This document shows, one piece after another, positions 1 to 10,958 of a stretch of 64,000 bases of DNA (the stretch's first letter is position 1; each line of letters opens with the position of its first letter). The position numbers were made by a program, and so were the translations under genes. The notes beneath the pieces are model-generated. The model saw nothing but the letters and a program-made list of their open reading frames with translations, made no database searches and had not been told where the DNA came from. Source of the DNA: Phallusia mammillata (Eukaryota; Chordata; Ascidiacea; Phlebobranchia; Ascidiidae); contig QLIY01000102.1 in assembly GCA_003260075.1 (NCBI GenBank), forward strand, positions 1-64,000, written 5' to 3'.

Positions 1-87
1 ATTGTTACTTCAATATAAAAACAGGCATATCGGTTGACCACCTCGTGTGCCAACCTTGGCACGCGTGCCAGGGGTTGCCGACCCCTG
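1..87. mobile_element. hAT transposon terminal remnant
   Basis: The stretch ends in a terminal sequence of the type ggttgccgacccctg, the usual 3' end of one hAT family. The same end recurs at about 961-975 and 52919-52934. Only one end is visible, so no target-site duplication can be assigned. It lies just upstream of the first visible GPCR exon. Confidence 0.45.
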
Positions 88-155
88 ATATACACCATTT
101 AAAAGCGATGTTTGTTTCTTGTATTATAATTTAAAGTAACACGATGCGTTTTTAG

Positions 156-3100
156 TCATTGACCAATGCAAGCAAGGAGTCCATAAATGCGACCCCTTGC
201 ACGGAATATGTTCTAGCTACCCAGGAGGATATTTCTGTGTATGTCAAAGGGGATACATGGGAGATGGATTTAATTGCAGTGGTAAGACGTATGATTTACA
301 AAAGTTTGAGTTGTCCCTGAATTACAAATACTGACCATTCTTAGTAGTTACTGCACAGTACAGGTAATAATTTTTGCAGGAAAATCCTTTTTTTAAATCC
401 AAAAGCCTACTTTATCAAATATAACCTGAAAATCAACCAAAACGGGGGGGGGGCATTACAAATACTGACCATTCTTAGTAGTTACTGTGCAGTACAGGTA
501 ATAATTTTTGCAGGAAAATCCTTTTTTTTTAATCCAAAAGCCTACTTTATCAAATATAACCTGAAAATCAACCAAAACCTCATGTGCACACATTGATGAC
601 AGTTACATATACACTTAAAATAATTTGTTGCCAGATAACAATGAATGTGAATCCGAAAGCTCCAATGATTGTAGCAAACAGGCCTTATGCACTAACACAG
701 AAGGATCTTACGCATGTACGTGTACAGATGGGTATTTTGGTGATGGAAAGTCATGTAAAGGTACAGTACACTCGGTTGTTTACTCGGTTTAACAACGGTT
801 CCCAAACTGGGGTTCGCAAAGCGATTTCGGTGGAAACGCCAATAGCTCACAGGGGGGGGGGTGAAGGGTCTTACGAATGTACATGTAAAGATGGGTATTT
901 TGGTGATGGAAAGTCATGTGAAGGTACAGCTTACACTCGGTTGTTTACTCGGTTTAAAAAAGGTTGCCGACCCCTGGTTTAGAACAACGGTTCCTAAACT
1001 GGGGTTCGCAAAGCGATTTCGGTGGAAACGCCAATAGCTCACAATATTTTTGCAAACTATGTTATTAATCATATGGTGCAGTTATAGAAGCGTTAAGTTG
1101 TGTGTACATCGGTACAATTTGCCGAGCAATATTCCCTGCAGGTTATTTTGGGTTGGTTACGTAAACAACCTGATCATCTTTGGTGAATACAAGCAAATCA
1201 GCTTTTGAATCATTGTTAAGTTGAGCTTTCGTTGTGCTTGAATAGATATTCAGCTGAATACATTCAATTTAGACAGCTGGTTGGGGGGGGGGTAACAACC
1301 TGATCATCTTTGGTGAATACAAGCAAGACAGCTTTTGAATCATTGTTAAGTTGAGCTTTCATTATGCTTGAATAGATATTCAGCTGAATACATTCAATTT
1401 AGACAGCTGGTTTAAAAAAGTTAAGAAGAGCCAGTTATAAATAAAATAATGAAACGTTTCGAAGCCATCGGTATAGAAAATGCAACAATGTTAAAATATA
1501 AATTCCATGATCTTGTTTATTAATGTTGCCGCTGTAAATAGATGTCAATGAGTGTTCTCCTAAAAGCACAAATGATTGCAACGGTAACGCCACATGCAAC
1601 AACACCCAGGGATCTTACACATGTATGTGCAAAGCGGGCTTTTTGGGTGACGGAAAGTCATGTGAAGGTATGTGATTTGTTAATTTTCGTAGTTACTATT
1701 ACATGAAAAGATGGGTGATGCAAGAACCCTAAAAATATGTTGTTATTTTTGTTTGTTTTTAATTTGCATCTGTTTTATCATTGATGTCACCAATATAACG
1801 CATTTTTTGACAAATTGCGGTTGCAAAAGTTGAACAAAAAGGGACATTTGTTTGCAGATGTTGACGAGTGTGACTCCAAAAACAATAATTGCAGCAAAAA
1901 CGCGGCATGCATGAACACAAATGGGTCTTACACATGTCGATGTAATGAAGGCTATTCCGGTGATGGAAGGACATGTGAAGGTATATGGTACAAATACAGT
2001 ATTAGAAGTTTCCCGTTGCCAATTTAAGTGGTTATAACTAAGTTGGGCATGTAGTTGTGCAAAAACTGTGTGCTTTCAATATTTTTAAAAAGTTACAAAA
2101 AACATTGCCTGGAAATTAAGTGAAATATTAACAAACATTTATAACGCATTTTTTGACAAATGACGGCTGCCAAAAAAAGCAAAATAAAAAATGTTGACAG
2201 ATCTTGATGAGTGTGCTTTCAAAAACAATAATTGCAGCAAAAACGCCGCATGCATGAACACAGATGGGTCTTACACATGCACATGCAATGAAGGCTATTC
2301 CGGCGATGGATGGACATGTGAAGGTATATGGTACAAATACAGTAATAGAAGATTCCCGTTGCCAATTTAGGTAGCGTTAACTGAGTTGGGCATTTAGTTG
2401 TGCAGAAACTGTTTGCTTTTTAAATATTTTTAAAAAAGTTACAAGAACATTGCCTGGAAATTAAGTAAAATATCAAACATTTATTGGTATGTGTTGATGA
2501 TTGCAAACATTTATTGGTATGTGTTGATGATTGTGCTCTAAAAATGCCAATAAATGTAAAATATGTTGCCTCTGTAAGTTTGTACATTGTTTGTCTGAAC
2601 ACAAGTGATAGGTTTATCTAAGCTTATTTAAGATGTAGATCCTATGCACAGACATTGCATTAATCCCACTTTAATTTGATCCTAATTGTGTTGTTTCACT
2701 GCAACATTCAATTTATTCTATTTTTTAAAATAAATAGGCAAAATATATTAATTTTATAGACTGTAATTGTGTAATTAAACAAGTATTTTGATTGAATTAC
2801 TTAGACAGAAAGTTGCGGTCCAAAACAAATACTTGCATAATGAAATAGTGCACGTGTTTATTATTTTAAATAAAATAACGGGAACTTTATTGATTTATGT
2901 ATATTCACAAGTGCACAAATGTTTTTTTAAGACCAGTGCATTCCAAAATGTTTGATCAACGCAATTTGCAAGAACATGACCTGCGTCTGTAAAGACGGAT
3001 ACGAAATTGACAACAGGACTAACGAATGTGTTGGTAAGCGATCACATCATTAACTGCATGGTAGAGCTTTTTATGTATTGCTGGGAACTTGAAGCTCGCA

Positions 3101-6100
3101 TAGAAACATGCCGCCTACTTGTATGTCTGGTAGATTTTTCTAAATTTAAACTTTACGTTTCGTAACAGGTAAAAACAATACAACAAGTTTCTTACTTAAC
3201 TAACTAACTTACTGTAATAAAATATAGACTATGCTAAAGACGTAAACATTAATATCACATTACAAGTGCACTTCTAAGATCGTCATTACCATAAAACTGC
3301 GACATTGTTTTTAGCAACATGCAAGTCTGAGAGTATCAATGGACTCACCTTTCACACGACCTTTATAGACCAAAAAGCGTTTAGTGTCGAAAAATGCACA
3401 AACGGTTGGTAAACTTTTATTACTCGTCATAATACAAACGTATGTGTGACAGTACTATTCTATTTAAAGGTCGTTACCGTGCGTCATTAACGTGTAGGAC
3501 GAGCACTTCCAAGACAACACATCTCGCTTCATTTGACCGCGGTTCTTACGTTGAACTCCCTTGCACAGTAACACTGGGTGGCGTTACACATCAGGTTTGG
3601 AAATTAATCGGACGCATTTGGTTCAATGATCTGAGCCGCATAACCTATACGTAAACATAAAAAACTGATGGAGACATATCCTGAGAAACGCTAAAAAATC
3701 TTAAAGAGCCCACGCTACAGATTAAAAGGATCTAAGTAAAAAGTAAAGGCGACTATTATTTCTGTTGTAAGCCATGCAAAAAGTGTTGCAGACAGCGAAG
3801 TGGTAGATACGCAAGCGTACCAAGTCATGCCACAAAACCTATTGAGCAATTTTTTGACAGAATATTGCAGCTAATGAGTCGTCTATCGAAAATCAAACGA
3901 GTCTCGTTCTTCTTCTTGTCACCGGTCAAAACCTAACTCAAGACGACACCCAAAATGTGGGCAATTTCGTCCAGAATCTCAACAACGTTTTAAACAAAAC
4001 TCAAACAAACGTGAGAACGCATTTTCACTGTCCTAATAAGTGTTATACGTATAAAAGTTTGTTGCCATATATGTATTTTTGGAACAGATGTTTAATCAAT
4101 AAACATGGTTTTCGCAAAAATAATTGATACTAAAAGACAATATCTTCACCATTACTGAAATAACATTACCAACTTTGCCATTAACTTTTTAGATTTCTAC
4201 TTCAATTTTGAGCAATCTCGTTCACACACTAAGCTCAGTTTCTACGGCCAACATCAAAAACAACGACAGCAGTGGACAACCGGGTTTGATTGAGTCATTG
4301 CAGTCCATTGCTTCACACCTAACTTTAGGCAACAACACAGACATCACAACCATCGAAAGCGAGAACGTGGCTGTTGTTGTAAGTTTTTTCGGTATTAATT
4401 TACTTATGTAAGCAAAATCATCGCAACATTAGGATTTCTGGATAGGTGTTTCATTTATATTGTAATTGTAAGCACGTGCATTTCACAAACACAAAACAAG
4501 ATCAACATCATGTATCCAGGTACGATCAAACACGGTTCGACCCAGGGTTACCAGATGAAAGAAGCAATTAATAGCGATTTTTTACAATTTTCGGTCAAAC
4601 TTGTCACTTACGAAAATGTTCGTAGTCAAACATAACATGCACTACGAAAACGTGAAAATGTTGTAGAACATCGTCAAAGTGCATTCAACAGACATTATAT
4701 GCCCACGTTTAATTACACAGAAATTGAAACAGTCTTCACTTTAATTTCCAAATAAAATACAGCTTATCTTGTTAAACCCCAGCACACCGCATTTGTATCG
4801 CAGCAGAGTTTGCATTTAACATTATGGCCAGTTGTAACAGTTCATAACTACTTTAACATGTTGAAAAGTTCAAAGGTTTTCAGTCGTACTTAAAAAGTTT
4901 TCAAACCGAATCTAAATTATACTAGTTACGCACTGGTCGAGATCAAAGTATGTATTAAGTGATTCTACGATGTTACAAATTATAGATAATAATGAAAAAA
5001 AAAATGATCTGGGACAAGGCATGTAAACAAATTATAGACCTGTTAAAAAAATAACTAGTAAAGCTTACCTTTGGTAGCTGATGTAAGTTTACTAGACGTC
5101 CGAAATTTCCCCGACATGTCTTGGATTTTAGCGTAAAATCAAGGCTACAGTATAGGTACACAATGCATGGTTCTAAATATTCTCAGCAAACCAAACTATT
5201 TCATGAGTAATCTCTGTAAAATATCACAACTATTCGACAAATATAGTTTATGGTTTACAGTCACCGTCAGGTGAAATAAAACTCACAGAAGGGACGTGAC
5301 TTACCGCACAACAGTGAAAGAAAGGGAGTTAAAGATAATAGCAATCAAGCGGCGGTAAAACTGCAAGCAAATTAGGGACAGACGCGATTGTTCCCGGGGC
5401 ATTGGTACAAACGCTACACAGTAAACTGAAAATGTTGTGTGGATTTCTGATCTTTGTTCAATTGGGATTTTTTTGTTTGAACAAAGTTTGAGCAGCAACA
5501 ACCTATATCTGTGATTGGAGCTGCCCTGTTGCGCTGTTTTTAGGCTACAGTAGTAAAAAGTTGCTCTGCTGTAGTAAAAATCTTATTTAAATACCAGTGG
5601 TGGGATTCAGCCGGTTCGCAACGGTTTCATAGAAACGTCTCACGACATTTTATGAGATCAGCGAACCGGTCAGCATTATTGCTTACTGTCAATGGATTTT
5701 TTGTGCAAGATCCGGCTGACAAAAATTTCGAATCCCACCACTGTTTAATTCCCATAGCCGCGCTGATAGCGTGTACTTTCTTAACTAAAAATACGGAAGA
5801 TAACAAAGGAGTTGGCATATTTGTTCTGCTTTTTAGGTATCACGACCTGTCGTTTCCGCAATCCAAGGCTTTTTGGACATGTTTTACCAGCTGAACACAT
5901 CATCTAATAATTTGAAAGGATTCATTCAACCTGCTGCCATATTTATACCATCTGAAGTTTATGAAATTGCGAACCGTACCAGCGGTGAAGCTAACTCAGT
6001 TGTTTCCATTTTCAAAGGCAGGGACGCAAACGAAAGCGGCACGGACTGGGTAAGATAATGTAACCGAAAAATCGCTGTGCCTGTGTGTTAAATTGTGCTA

Positions 6101-9100
6101 TTGCATAGGTTGTGTCTGCTGATGTAGGAAAACTCAAAAACATTAAAAAATTGGCTAGACCTGTGAGCATTAACTTCACCAGATTGAATCACAAGAGTGA
6201 AAAAAGTGCAGTACCAGGAAAACTTGAGGTAAGTCGCCCACAAACAACTAGGCCTAATATCACAACTGAATTGTCGCCGTCGTCAAGTAAACGATTTGGG
6301 GTGTAATTTGTAAATGACTTTCATTTAAGAGCCTATTTTCTTGCGATCTGAAACTAACAAAGGTAATTTTAACAAACTACCAAAAAAGACTACAGGTATG
6401 TAAAATACGAAGGCTCTCACTTTAGATAGCGAGCATGACATAAGTGGTTGCTTACATTTGATACAAAACGGTCGAGACATTTTAAAAAGAGAACTTGTGA
6501 ACAAATACCTATGTTTGTTGCAGTATCTTCACACTGAACTAAAGTGTGTATACATTGACCCAATATCCGGTGAATACTCGAATAAAGGAATGTGTTTATT
6601 GGAAGGCACAACTACTTGCAAGTCAGATCACCTCACAAGCTTTGCCATGCTAGTGGTAAGTAAAAAAAAAACTATAGACAAAATTTTGCGTTTTTTAATA
6701 TTTCGATTGTTCAATATAGAACCACAAGTATGTGCCAACCGATTTTGCCTTGTCTGTTGTTAGCACTACCGGTTGCGTTTTGTCTTTGCTTGGTCTGTGT
6801 GCGACCATTATGGTTCACTTTTCCGCAAGGTACGTGATGCTACATTTTTTCTTACTTTGGCCGCCGCTAAAAGTACACTTCCATACCAAAAAAGTTCGTG
6901 TATGGAATAAAACTGTGATACTTGATAGCAGACACGAAACTCGCTTACTCAGAGGAACTTGCTTTTAACGCGCTCATGACTACATGAGTTTCGTTTTGTT
7001 AGGAATTTGCGCAGTCTTCCTCAAACGCAAGTTTTTCTTCGGGGGGGGGGGTACCGATTTTTAACTATTATTGACTACATGAGTTTTGTTTTGTTAGGAA
7101 TTTGCGCAGTCTTCCTCAAACGCAAGTTTTTCTTCACTTGTGCATTGTGTTGGCTGTGTTTTACGCCCTGTTCGTCGGAGGTGTTTGGCAAGCAAAATAC
7201 CAAAGTTTGTGCACCGGAATTTCCGCACTCCTTCATTATACTTTGCTGTCAGCTTGGTTTTGGATGGCAATCTACAGCTACTGCGTATATTCACTCCTGG
7301 CGAACGTAAATGTCTATTATTTATGTGTGTAATTTTTGCTGTTATTTGAAAAGTTTGTGATTTAGGTGTTCGGAAAGCAAATCAAAAACTTTGTGGCAAA
7401 GGCATGTGTTGTTGGATACGCTGGACCAGCTATTATAGTGGTCATCACTTTGGCGCTTAGCAGCACGATGAAAGACGAGCACAATGACGAAAAAGACATT
7501 CCAGTACGCATTTGCAACCAAACAAAGAATACCAACGAAAATCGTAAGTTTTAGACTAGCCTTCTGAGCCAACTCTCGATATCCCAACCCGTACATAATG
7601 GGATGTTTCTTGATGAGAAACACGTTTTTAATTTAATAAAATATAAGATCGTTGGAACGGCGGTTATAGATACCATTTATCCTAAACTGTTCACAGAAGT
7701 GTCTCCACTCCACACAATGTATCGCTCACGGCATGTTTGCTGGATCACCGGCTCTCCACAATTATTTGGATTCATTATTCCCTGCATCTCCCTGTTTCTA
7801 TTCAACTGTACTTTGTTTGGAATGCTTATAGCCAAGCTGTGCAAGCGAAGACTTATTGTATGTATATTTATATCGTGAAAATTCACTAGATTGTGACAAA
7901 ATGCCAGAACAGTGGCATAGTCAATTAATTTGCACACTTTTTGTGGGAACAAATATTTTCTAGCTTTAGACTACAACGTTCTGCAATGTTTATGACGTTC
8001 TGTCATTTAGATGCAAATCACATTAAATCGAAAAAATGACGCATTTACTGTTACTGTTTTATTACTACAGCCTTTAAGATTTTCAAAAGTGAATTCGTTG
8101 ACTTCACCAATATTTTTAGAAAGTTTATAAGCTTAGTATGAACTGCAACTGGAACTATACATGCAAACGATTATTTTTAGCACTTGTAGTCTTTCTATCC
8201 AAGTCCGAGGAAAATTATCTTGTCATATTGTTTAATTTTCTATGACACAACACCTTATTTATTGATGTTTTTTTGGCAGACGAAAAACTTGGCATCAAAG
8301 AAAGATTTCAATCGCGAAATTACGATTGCAGTCACAATGCTAACGGTCATGGGATTTTCCTGGATTTTCGGATATCTTGCATTGGTTTCGGATGACATTT
8401 ATTACTACACGGTCATGTCCTGGCTTTTTGCCTTTTTCAGTAGTTTGCAGGTTTGCAATTTTTGGGTTATTTCACGTACAATTTGTTTATGTAGAAGCTA
8501 ATAACACGGTCCGACAGTCTGTTAGCCAAAACTAAACTTTCATGTTGGGTCGATTTGTTTACATACAAATACATCCGTTACACAGTTGTAAGCAGCCTGC
8601 AATTGAAGCTTCATCCCGCCGGACCTATTCTTTTTAAACAAAGTGTTTGGTAAAATGCGGCAAAAATAATTCGTATAGTGCAGGGGTTCCCAACCTGTGG
8701 TACGCGTACCACTAGTGGTACGCGAAGGTTTTTCAGGTGGTACGCGAGTAGCGTCCGTTCTTTTTTCACAAAAACCTGGATTCACAACTTTATCATTTAT
8801 TTATCTGGTTTTGCTGACCAATTGGTGGACAGTAAACAAAACAAAATAATTGTGGGTCTTTAGTGTTATTTTAGTAGGCCAATATTATTCTCTTGAATAA
8901 AATATAATTCGATCAAATTAGTTGTTCTGCCAGAAGTGGTACGCGTGGCAGTACAGAGCGTCCAAGTGGTACGAGATCGTAAAAAGGTTGGGAACCCCTG
9001 GTATAGTGTAAAGGCGGGCCTAAGGCGTACCCAAAAAGCCTGGCCCGATTTAAAACTCTGATTTGTTAACTTATGTTTCCTTTTTTGTACAAAAATAAAA

Positions 9101-10085
9101 TTCGGGTTATTTGAACATAATTTTAGGGCCTGCTCATCTTTCTACTGACTGCTGTCCGTCGAGCTGAGCTTCGCAATGTCTGGTTTAGTCCAATCCGAAC
9201 CAGCGTACTGAAGCCTCTCAGTCGCCTAGGAAGTCGAGTTATTACTCGCGTGCATTCGAGTACTGGCAGTTACCTAATACAAGAAAACAGCAGCATGGAT
9301 GCCACAAGTCCCAGCAGTCAATCTACCCAAAATGTAAACTTGCCCGGTGAATCCACCAGCACAGAAGGTTTGTTGATTTTTGGTAATATCATTGCAGTGC
9401 TTGGTTTTCAAACTAAAAAAAACAGTCGAAATTATTAAACCTTTGTTATTCTTAAACATTTTTAATCGCAAGTACCAAATGGTAAGGCACAAGCTACAAA
9501 AACTAACCTGCGTTGGGATTCAAACCCATGACAAAAAGACTTATGCGAGAATGGCGCTCTAACAATTCGGCTACAGAGACTATGGTAACTGTACTAAAAG
9601 TTGAATCATATAAGTGCCATTGCATATGTCAGCTACGTATTAGGGAGGGTTACCTGTTTGACCATAAATTAGCGAAGAAAATATTCATTTATGACTGGGA
9701 TTAGCCCTAAACATATGTGGAGACCAACGATCACAGTGTGCTTCAACACAAATAATATAGTACGCTTGGCATATATTAAAGGCGTCATATCCAATTAATC
9801 CGAGAATTGCTGTATGGCAAGGGAGAGAATGAAAAAATCCAGGGTGTGGTGGAATTCGAACCCACGATGGTTTATGGCCAAATTAAAATTTAAAGTTTAG
9901 TACCACTCTTAATTATTTGTCAACTTGTTTTGTTTTTAGGTAATTCAGTGCATTTTGTGGCAGTAAGCAAGCAGGTTTGTCTGAAGGGAAAGAGCGAGAA
10001 CTTCGGAACTGTGAGAGTGAAACGAACCGCACCCGAATATGCAAACATATCCTACCTTTACCCGATAAATGAAGAAAAAGCATAG
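156..10085 (+). CDS. EGF-repeat adhesion G protein-coupled receptor (5' partial)
   Basis: Cell-surface adhesion GPCR; about 985 residues are visible and the signal peptide lies off the left edge. Exons: 156-281, 635-760, 1542-1667, 1858-1980, 2201-2323, 2932-3033, 3315-3404, 3470-3594, 3861-4010, 4193-4378, 5837-6049, 6109-6228, 6524-6655, 6720-6829, 7098-7305, 7366-7543, 7697-7857 (or from 7670), 8280-8450, 9127-9367, 9940-10085. The first six are phase 1-1 EGF exons, several with D-x-D/N-E-C and G-Y-x-G-D-G calcium-binding patterns. A Thr/Asn-rich GAIN-like region follows. The GPS ends [13 protein letters not shown], keeping the HL|T autoproteolysis site but lacking the usual tryptophans. 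Exons 14-19 carry TM1-TM7, with ECL2 CWITG and TM7 SSLQGLLIFL. The cytoplasmic tail has a Ser/Thr stretch and [11 protein letters not shown]. It resembles the ADGRE/ADGRL4 (CD97, ELTD1) class by architecture; orthology is not claimed. G-spacer artefacts disturb the EGF array and the TM2 exon. Possible poly(A) signals lie near 10440 and 10478. Confidence 0.88.
323..579. repeat. Direct duplicate joined by a ten-G spacer (intron)
   Basis: The segment 323-443 and the segment from 454 on are the same intron sequence with a few differences. They are separated by G at 444-453. I read this as two haplotypes joined end to end rather than a genomic duplication. Confidence 0.75.
863..923 (+). pseudogene. 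Orphan 3' half of an EGF exon after a ten-G spacer
   Basis: Directly after G at 852-861 the sequence resumes inside an EGF exon, reading [21 protein letters not shown] and then a gtacag donor. Its first half and acceptor are missing. The intron after it repeats that after exon 635-760, with small differences and an extra hAT-end fragment near 955-981. It is either the other allele of exon 635-760 or a further EGF exon whose first half fell into a gap. I left it out of the GPCR model. Confidence 0.7.
1161..1412. repeat. Direct duplicate joined by a ten-G spacer (intron)
   Basis: About 120 bases ending at 1282 recur from 1293 with scattered SNPs. The two copies are separated by G at 1283-1292. 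The segment lies in the intron before EGF exon 1542-1667. Assembly joining of alleles is the likeliest explanation. Confidence 0.75.
1790..2410 (+). repeat. Tandem duplication of an EGF exon with its introns
   Basis: EGF exons 1858-1980 and 2201-2323 are near-copies: both are 41 codons and share [14 protein letters not shown]. Intron sequence on both sides is also shared, with ttataacgcattttttgaca upstream and gtatatggtacaaatacag downstream. No G spacer separates them, so this is a real local duplication that grew the EGF array. A 30-base tandem repeat (cattg..gatgattg type) follows at about 2475-2534. Confidence 0.8.
5595..5743. mobile_element. hAT-type MITE, 149 bp, GPCR intron
   Basis: Terminal inverted repeats begin cagtggtgggattca and end gaatcccaccactg. 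The 8-base flanks (ttaaatac and tttaattc) match only partly. The same family occurs at 40889-41075 with a perfect duplication. It sits in the intron between GPCR exons ending 4378 and starting 5837. Confidence 0.75.
6975..7097 (+). repeat. Truncated allelic copy of the TM2 exon start, ten-G spacer
   Basis: The acceptor and first 38 bases of the TM2 exon appear at 7003-7040. They are cut by G at 7041-7051, and the intron end and exon start then recur and continue as the intact exon from 7098. The two copies differ by SNPs (gagtttcg/gagttttg). Using the first copy would break the reading frame. Confidence 0.85.
8681..9000. mobile_element. hAT-type MITE, 320 bp, perfect 8-bp TSD
   Basis: Inverted termini are caggggttcccaacct and aggttgggaacccctg. 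The target-site duplication gtatagtg is present exactly at 8673-8680 and 9001-9008. No transposase frame is visible. It lies in the intron between the TM6 exon and the TM7/tail exon of the GPCR. Confidence 0.93.
9505..9577 (-). repeat. tRNA-derived SINE head (A and B boxes)
   Basis: On the minus strand an A-box-like tagccgaattgttagagcg and a B-box-like gggtttgaatccca are spaced as in a tRNA. The acceptor arms do not pair, so this is not a functional tRNA but a SINE-type promoter region. It lies in the last GPCR intron. Confidence 0.5.
9838..9880 (-). repeat. tRNA-like 3' half (SINE fragment)
   Basis: The minus strand shows a tRNA T-arm-like gggttcgaattccacc followed by acaccctgg and a T-rich stretch. 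No A box or anticodon arm is present. It is probably a truncated tRNA-derived SINE in the same GPCR intron as the fragment at 9505. Confidence 0.4.
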
Positions 10086-10958
10086 ACTTCCAAGGCCCGT
10101 AAGAGCATAATTGCTGTTATTCAACAATACATTGATTTACTGGTTATCAATTTGATTGCTAATAGGTTGCTGTACCATGAACTTAATGTGTTTTGCTTTA
10201 GTTACACTTAAACAATTTATAAATTGTTTGAAAGATTTCATTTGCTTTGTTTGCTTTCTTGACCGGTTTATATGTCTAGTGCTGTTCTGTAAATATTCTT
10301 ACCCGTCTTAGTCTGTCTGTCAAGCGTCAATATTTAATGAGAAAATATTTCCCTTTTCTGTTTTGTTGTAAAAGTAGATAATTTTTCGTCATATGCTACT
10401 AACCTACATATATATTGTACCATGCTGTTCCAGTTCGGTGAATAAAAATGGTTGATAAAAACCATATACCGAATGTCAATAAACAACCATATTTTAAAAT
10501 GTGTGTTTTTCGAGGATTTATTAGCACAACGAAGATGTCATTTTGACGTGTATAGGTAAAAACAAATGATAATAAAATGTGGTTAAATATCGAGTTACTC
10601 GATACGAGTAAAAGATAAACGTATTCTTTTGATTTGATCAGAGACGAATACATTTCAAACGAGATAAATACTGTTACTTTGATATCACGTTGTAATAAAA
10701 TGCTTCAAAAGCTTTACAAAACAATAAATAACACTATTGCAGTCTTCAATATAAAATGTCACATCCATTAATGTAAAAATACTTTAAAATCCATATTTAA
10801 CCACTCGTAAGAATGGATTAAACGAGACAGACTGCTGGTAGTGTTGCATAGAGGTTGTATGTGGGAGAGCTCTTCTAGACCTTCAAGATCAGATAAAAAC
10901 TATGTTGAAGAATCTATCAAAACTTGGAACAAATCGTAATTAATGTGCAAATCAACCA
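10086..10958. other. Convergent intergenic region
   Basis: This gap between the GPCR stop and the sulfotransferase stop holds the two 3' UTRs. It contains several aataaa-type signals (about 10440, 10478, 10724). I see no gene or repeat in it. Confidence 0.6.

Noticed and set aside
7003-7051. An alternative TM2 exon of the GPCR
   Set aside because: It stops in a G spacer after 38 bases and its intron flank is duplicated; it is an assembly copy.
9505-9577. Functional tRNA gene on the minus strand
   Set aside because: A and B boxes are present but the acceptor arms do not pair, so it was listed as a SINE head.
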